This document shows, one piece after another, positions 6,344 to 8,216 of a stretch of 8,216 nucleotides of DNA; the first letter of the stretch is position 1; every line of letters begins with the position of its first letter. Position numbers and translations under genes: made by a program. Below the pieces are notes generated by a model, which made no database searches, was not told the origin of the DNA, and was given only the letters and a program-made list of their open reading frames with translations. Location of the stretch: the NCBI GenBank assembly GCA_028697435.1, contig JAQVFD010000079.1, forward strand, positions 1 through 8,216. Direction: 5' to 3'. This stretch comes from Clostridiaceae bacterium (GTDB lineage: Bacteria; Bacillota; Clostridia; Lutisporales; Lutisporaceae).

Positions 6344-7678
6344 CTATCTGGTGTCTGGTATCTGGTATCTGGCATCTAAGTACCTTTCTTTGTTATCTGA
6401 TATTTCATACAGCTTTTGCAAAAGCACATCTATTTCATCATAATTGTTATACAGTCCAAAGCTGAGCCTGATCATCCCCGGATGGGAAAGAGAAGGATTC
6501 TTTATGCGTTTTCTTATATCATTTCTGGATATATTCATAAGTTTTTGGACATAAGGCTGTGAGCAGAAACAGCCGTTTCTTACAGCTATACCCGATTCAG
6601 CCGACAGTGCGTTTGCTACAATCTGATGGGGCAGTCCGTTGATATTAAAGGGAATAATTCCAACCCTATCTCTTAAGTCATTATCACAATACAGCTGAAT
6701 ATCAGGGATTTTTGAAATATTGCATAAGGCATACTCAAACAGATTGCTCTCGTAAGCCTCCAAGTTATCCATTCCAATAGAAGTCAGGGTATTGATTGCC
6801 TCGGTAAGAGCTACGACACCCATAATATTAGGAGTTCCTGCTTCTTCCTTATGGGGAGGCTCTGCCCATCTAATCAGGTCATGGGTGACTATGTTGATGG
6901 TGCCGCCGCCTCTGTATTCAGGCTCTCCCTTTTTAAAATCGTATTCAGGACCTATAAGCACTCCTGTGCCAAAGGGGGCATACATTTTATGGGCGGAGAA
7001 TACCAGATAATCAATATGGCGACTGTCTCCGTCAGGCTTCATATCAATGGATGAATGCCCAATTAGCTGAGCAGCATCTACCATGAGTTTTGAATCGTAT
7101 TTATGAACCAATTCAGCAATATCATTTACAGGATTTTTATAGCCTGTGACATTGGAAGCTCCTGTTACTGTAACAAGAGCAAGGTCTTTTCCATATTTCC
7201 GGAGTTTCTTTTCAAGATCTTCCATAGAGAGTCTGCCATTATCATCCACCTTAATATAGTGCACATTATACTTATTTCTCCAGGGCAAGTCGTTGGAGTG
7301 ATGCTCCATGTAAGTGGATAGTATCACATCGCGCTTATTCTTGTGATAGAGTCTGTAGGATAATTTATTTATAGCCTCAGAGGTATTTTTAACAAAGATA
7401 ATTTGGTTGTTTGGACCGGCTTTGACAAAATCCCTTATTACATCTCTTGACTTTTCATATATTTCTGAAGAATATTGGGATTTGAAACCTGTTCCTCTGT
7501 GTATAGAAGAATACCAGGGAGCAAATTCAGTAACTGAGTGAATTACAGATTCAAAGGGCGGAGTTGTGGCTGCGTTGTCAAAATTTATATAGGTAGTCTT
7601 TTGACCATTGCAGAGCGGTATTTTGGTATCCGTGCCGACAACAAGATTTCTGTAATTTGCATTATTCTTTATAAACAT
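6344..7678 (-). CDS. PLP-dependent cysteine desulfurase, SufS/CsdA-like (class V aminotransferase)
   Basis: This 444-residue cytoplasmic enzyme is expected to release sulfur (or selenium) from cysteine as an enzyme-bound persulfide. Fold-type I, class V landmarks are intact: INFDNAATTPP (31-41), STYMEHHSNDLPWR (121-134) with the cofactor-stacking His, VDAAQLIGH (200-208) with Asp201, and FSAHKMYAPFGTG (227-239) with the PLP lysine Lys231. The active-site loop reads RNGCFCSQPY (367-376). Cys372 aligns with the catalytic Cys of the SufS motif R-x-G-H-H-C, and Cys370 replaces a His. The ATG at 7678 follows a GGGTGATT ribosome site of moderate strength. The usual N-terminal motif begins about 30 residues in, which fits this start. 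The last nine residues are encoded by a heptanucleotide repeat and look foreign to the family. It could alternatively act as a selenocysteine lyase or other class V enzyme. Confidence 0.88.
   Translation of the reverse strand: MFIKNNANYRNLVVGTDTKIPLCNGQKTTYINFDNAATTPPFESVIHSVTEFAPWYSSIHRGTGFKSQYSSEIYEKSRDVIRDFVKAGPNNQIIFVKNTSEAINKLSYRLYHKNKRDVILSTYMEHHSNDLPWRNKYNVHYIKVDDNGRLSMEDLEKKLRKYGKDLALVTVTGASNVTGYKNPVNDIAELVHKYDSKLMVDAAQLIGHSSIDMKPDGDSRHIDYLVFSAHKMYAPFGTGVLIGPEYDFKKGEPEYRGGGTINIVTHDLIRWAEPPHKEEAGTPNIMGVVALTEAINTLTSIGMDNLEAYESNLFEYALCNISKIPDIQLYCDNDLRDRVGIIPFNINGLPHQIVANALSAESGIAVRNGCFCSQPYVQKLMNISRNDIRKRIKNPSLSHPGMIRLSFGLYNNYDEIDVLLQKLYEISDNKERYLDARYQIPDTR
6345..6379. repeat. Heptanucleotide tandem repeat (TATCTGG) at the desulfurase 3' end
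   Basis: Plus-strand units are TATCTGG (6345), TGTCTGG (6352), TATCTGG (6359), TATCTGG (6366) and a degenerate CATCTAA (6373). The array encodes the end of the desulfurase (ARYQIPDTR) and overlaps its TAG stop (6344-6346). Seven is not a multiple of three, so a change of unit number would alter the C-terminal frame. A single related stretch, GGTATCTGG, also occurs at 107-115 before the kinase start. Confidence 0.8.
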
Positions 7679-7696
7679 TTAATCACCCACTGAAAT

Positions 7697-7712
7697 AATG
7701 TATATTTACATT
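7697..7712. promoter_or_regulatory. AT-rich palindrome in the divergent intergenic region
   Basis: AATGTA (7697-7702) and TACATT (7707-7712) form a perfect 6-bp dyad around TATT. It lies about 20-35 bases upstream of the desulfurase start, in a position suited to an operator overlapping its promoter. No firm -35/-10 pair is visible on the minus strand here. In such AT-rich DNA a chance palindrome is possible. Confidence 0.3.
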
Positions 7713-7738
7713 TTATTCAAATGGGGTGATATGTGTTC

Positions 7739-7766
7739 ATGGAATGTTATTCCATTGAAAAAATGG
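7739..7766. other. Overlapping alternative hairpins in the intergenic region
   Basis: ATGGAAT (7739-7745) pairs perfectly with ATTCCAT (7749-7755) around GTT. The same right arm, CCATT (7752-7756), can instead pair with AATGG (7762-7766). The two stems exclude each other. The second overlaps a weak TTGAAA (7755-7760), which is 17 bases before TAAACT (7778-7783), a possible plus-strand promoter. It could be an operator; no function is shown. Confidence 0.3.
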
Positions 7767-7814
7767 TATTAATTATGTAAACTTATAACATGCCGTACTG
7801 CAATCTGTGCTACA

Positions 7815-7820
7815 TATAAT
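7815..7820 (+). promoter_or_regulatory. Candidate -10 element before the structured leader
   Basis: TATAAT is a perfect -10 match and is followed after four bases by GG at 7825-7826, where the leader's first stem begins. Transcription starting there would give an RNA that opens directly with the candidate riboswitch. No good sigma-A -35 is seen 16-18 bases upstream. The sequence CATATAAT also resembles -10 elements of sporulation sigma factors, so the sigma factor is uncertain. Confidence 0.35.
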
Positions 7821-7824
7821 TCAT

Positions 7825-7898
7825 GGCTTATTCTGTTTCTCAGAAACGGGGAAATCTTTGGGGTGAATGGGACAAGCTTCAGTATTGCCTCGTAAGCC
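7825..7898 (+). ncRNA. ydaO-like (c-di-AMP) riboswitch, apparently shortened
   Basis: The leader opens with GGCTTA (7825-7830), which pairs perfectly with TAAGCC (7893-7898) as a closing stem (P1). Next comes a perfect hairpin TTCTG/CAGAA (7831-7845) as P2, then CGGGGAAA, TTTGGGGTGAAT (7857-7868), GACAAGCT and CCTCGTAAGC. From memory, the order and wording match the conserved blocks of ydaO/yuaA c-di-AMP riboswitches (GGGGGA, UUGGGGUGAAUC, GACAGCUAACCUCGUAAGC). The stretch of about 40-50 bases that normally lies between the GUGAAUC and GACAGCU blocks is nearly absent. CTCG (7889-7892) can alternatively pair with CGAG (7898-7901), and CCTC with the GAGG of the ribosome site, so translational control is possible. 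It could be a functional short variant or a decayed copy. Confidence 0.55.
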
Positions 7899-7913
7899 GA
7901 GAGAGGAGAGCGA

Positions 7914-8216
7914 GTGAGAAGAAGCAAGCTAGTAGTTTTTTTGTTGGTGTTAATAGTTACATTAACATCAGTTGTTTTTGCAGATACGTTAAAGTATGGG
8001 AGCAGAGGAGCCGAGGTTACCAAGCTTCAAAAACAGCTAAAAAACATGGGCTATTTTAACGGTAACGCAACAGGTTATTTTGGGAGTATGACGAGAACTG
8101 CGGTCAGAAAGTTTCAGACAAGTAAAGGCATCACAGTTGATGGTATTGTCGGGAAACAGACATCTAAAGCCCTGTATAGCCCGGGGACAAGCAGCAGAAG
8201 TGCAGCTTCAAGAACC
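7914..8216 (+). CDS. Secreted peptidoglycan-binding domain protein, N-terminal part (runs off the window)
   Basis: An open frame of 101 codons from GTG at 7914 continues to the last base without a stop. A GAGAGGAGAG ribosome site (7901-7910) sits just before the start. Residues 1-23 form a signal peptide: a basic RRSK, a long hydrophobic core, then VVFA with probable cleavage before DTLKYG. A peptidoglycan-binding type 1 domain follows (about 25-86). Its hallmarks are LKYGSRGAEVTKLQKQLKNM, GYFNGNATGYFGSMTRTAVR, KFQ and the typical ending ITVDGIVGKQTSKALY. A Ser/Arg/Ala-rich stretch after it looks like a linker to a further domain. In Clostridia such proteins often end in an NlpC/P60 or SleB-type cell-wall hydrolase, but that part is not in the window. 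The gene lies directly behind the candidate c-di-AMP riboswitch, which fits known control of wall hydrolases by this signal. Confidence 0.9.
   Translation, partial: MRRSKLVVFLLVLIVTLTSVVFADTLKYGSRGAEVTKLQKQLKNMGYFNGNATGYFGSMTRTAVRKFQTSKGITVDGIVGKQTSKALYSPGTSSRSAASRT

Noticed and set aside
6792..7321. Plus-strand frames inside the desulfurase gene
   Set aside because: They mirror a gene whose full set of catalytic motifs is on the minus strand; none has a family resemblance.
7769..8023. Minus-strand 84-codon frame opposite the PG-binding gene
   Set aside because: It is antisense to a well-supported gene, has no recognisable domain and no convincing ribosome site.
7823..8059. Plus-strand 78-codon frame across the leader and the start of the PG-binding gene
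   Set aside because: It runs through the structured leader and overlaps the real gene in another frame. The frame from 7914 has a signal peptide and a clear peptidoglycan-binding domain.
1..8216. CRISPR arrays, insertion sequences, tRNA or rRNA genes
   Set aside because: I saw no regularly spaced repeats with unique spacers, no transposase frames or terminal inverted repeats, and no tRNA- or rRNA-like sequence.

Overview
The window looks like chromosomal DNA of a low-GC, Gram-positive, probably spore-forming member of the Clostridia. The reasons are AT-rich DNA, strong purine-rich ribosome binding sites, many TTG/GTG starts, S-layer homology (SLH) repeats, a SipW/TasA-type signal sequence and a DUF5305-like protein. 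I cannot name the species.

Region 1 (1-5723, + strand) is a five-gene run. A membrane sensor histidine kinase (127-1842) overlaps a NarL/LuxR-type response regulator by 4 bases (1839-2453). Three envelope genes follow at short spacings: a secreted protein with a SipW-type signal sequence and an acidic tail (2512-3300), a DUF5305-type bitopic membrane protein (3343-4455), and a TasA-like ectodomain fused to three SLH repeats (4488-5687). No internal terminator is visible and a strong hairpin closes the run. I infer a two-component system sitting over a cassette that builds and anchors a TasA-like surface layer or fibre. The dedicated signal peptidase (SipW) often found beside such genes is absent from the window.

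Region 2 (5683-7678, - strand) converges on region 1 at a 19-bp perfect hairpin that contains the stop codons of both facing genes. Reading from the right, it holds a SufS/CsdA-like cysteine desulfurase (7678-6344) whose 3' end runs into a 7-bp tandem repeat, and then a DrsE_2/DsrE-like small sulfur-relay protein (6195-5719). A candidate promoter with a perfect TATAAT and an overlapping palindrome lies between them. The pair suggests persulfide sulfur handling.

Region 3 (7679-8216, + strand) is divergent from region 2. A 235-bp intergenic stretch holds short palindromes and, directly before the next gene, a structured leader (about 7825-7898) with the conserved pieces of a ydaO-type c-di-AMP riboswitch but apparently lacking its middle hairpins. 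The gene it precedes (7914 to the window edge) is a secreted protein with a peptidoglycan-binding domain. Such wall-acting genes are known targets of this riboswitch class in Clostridia.
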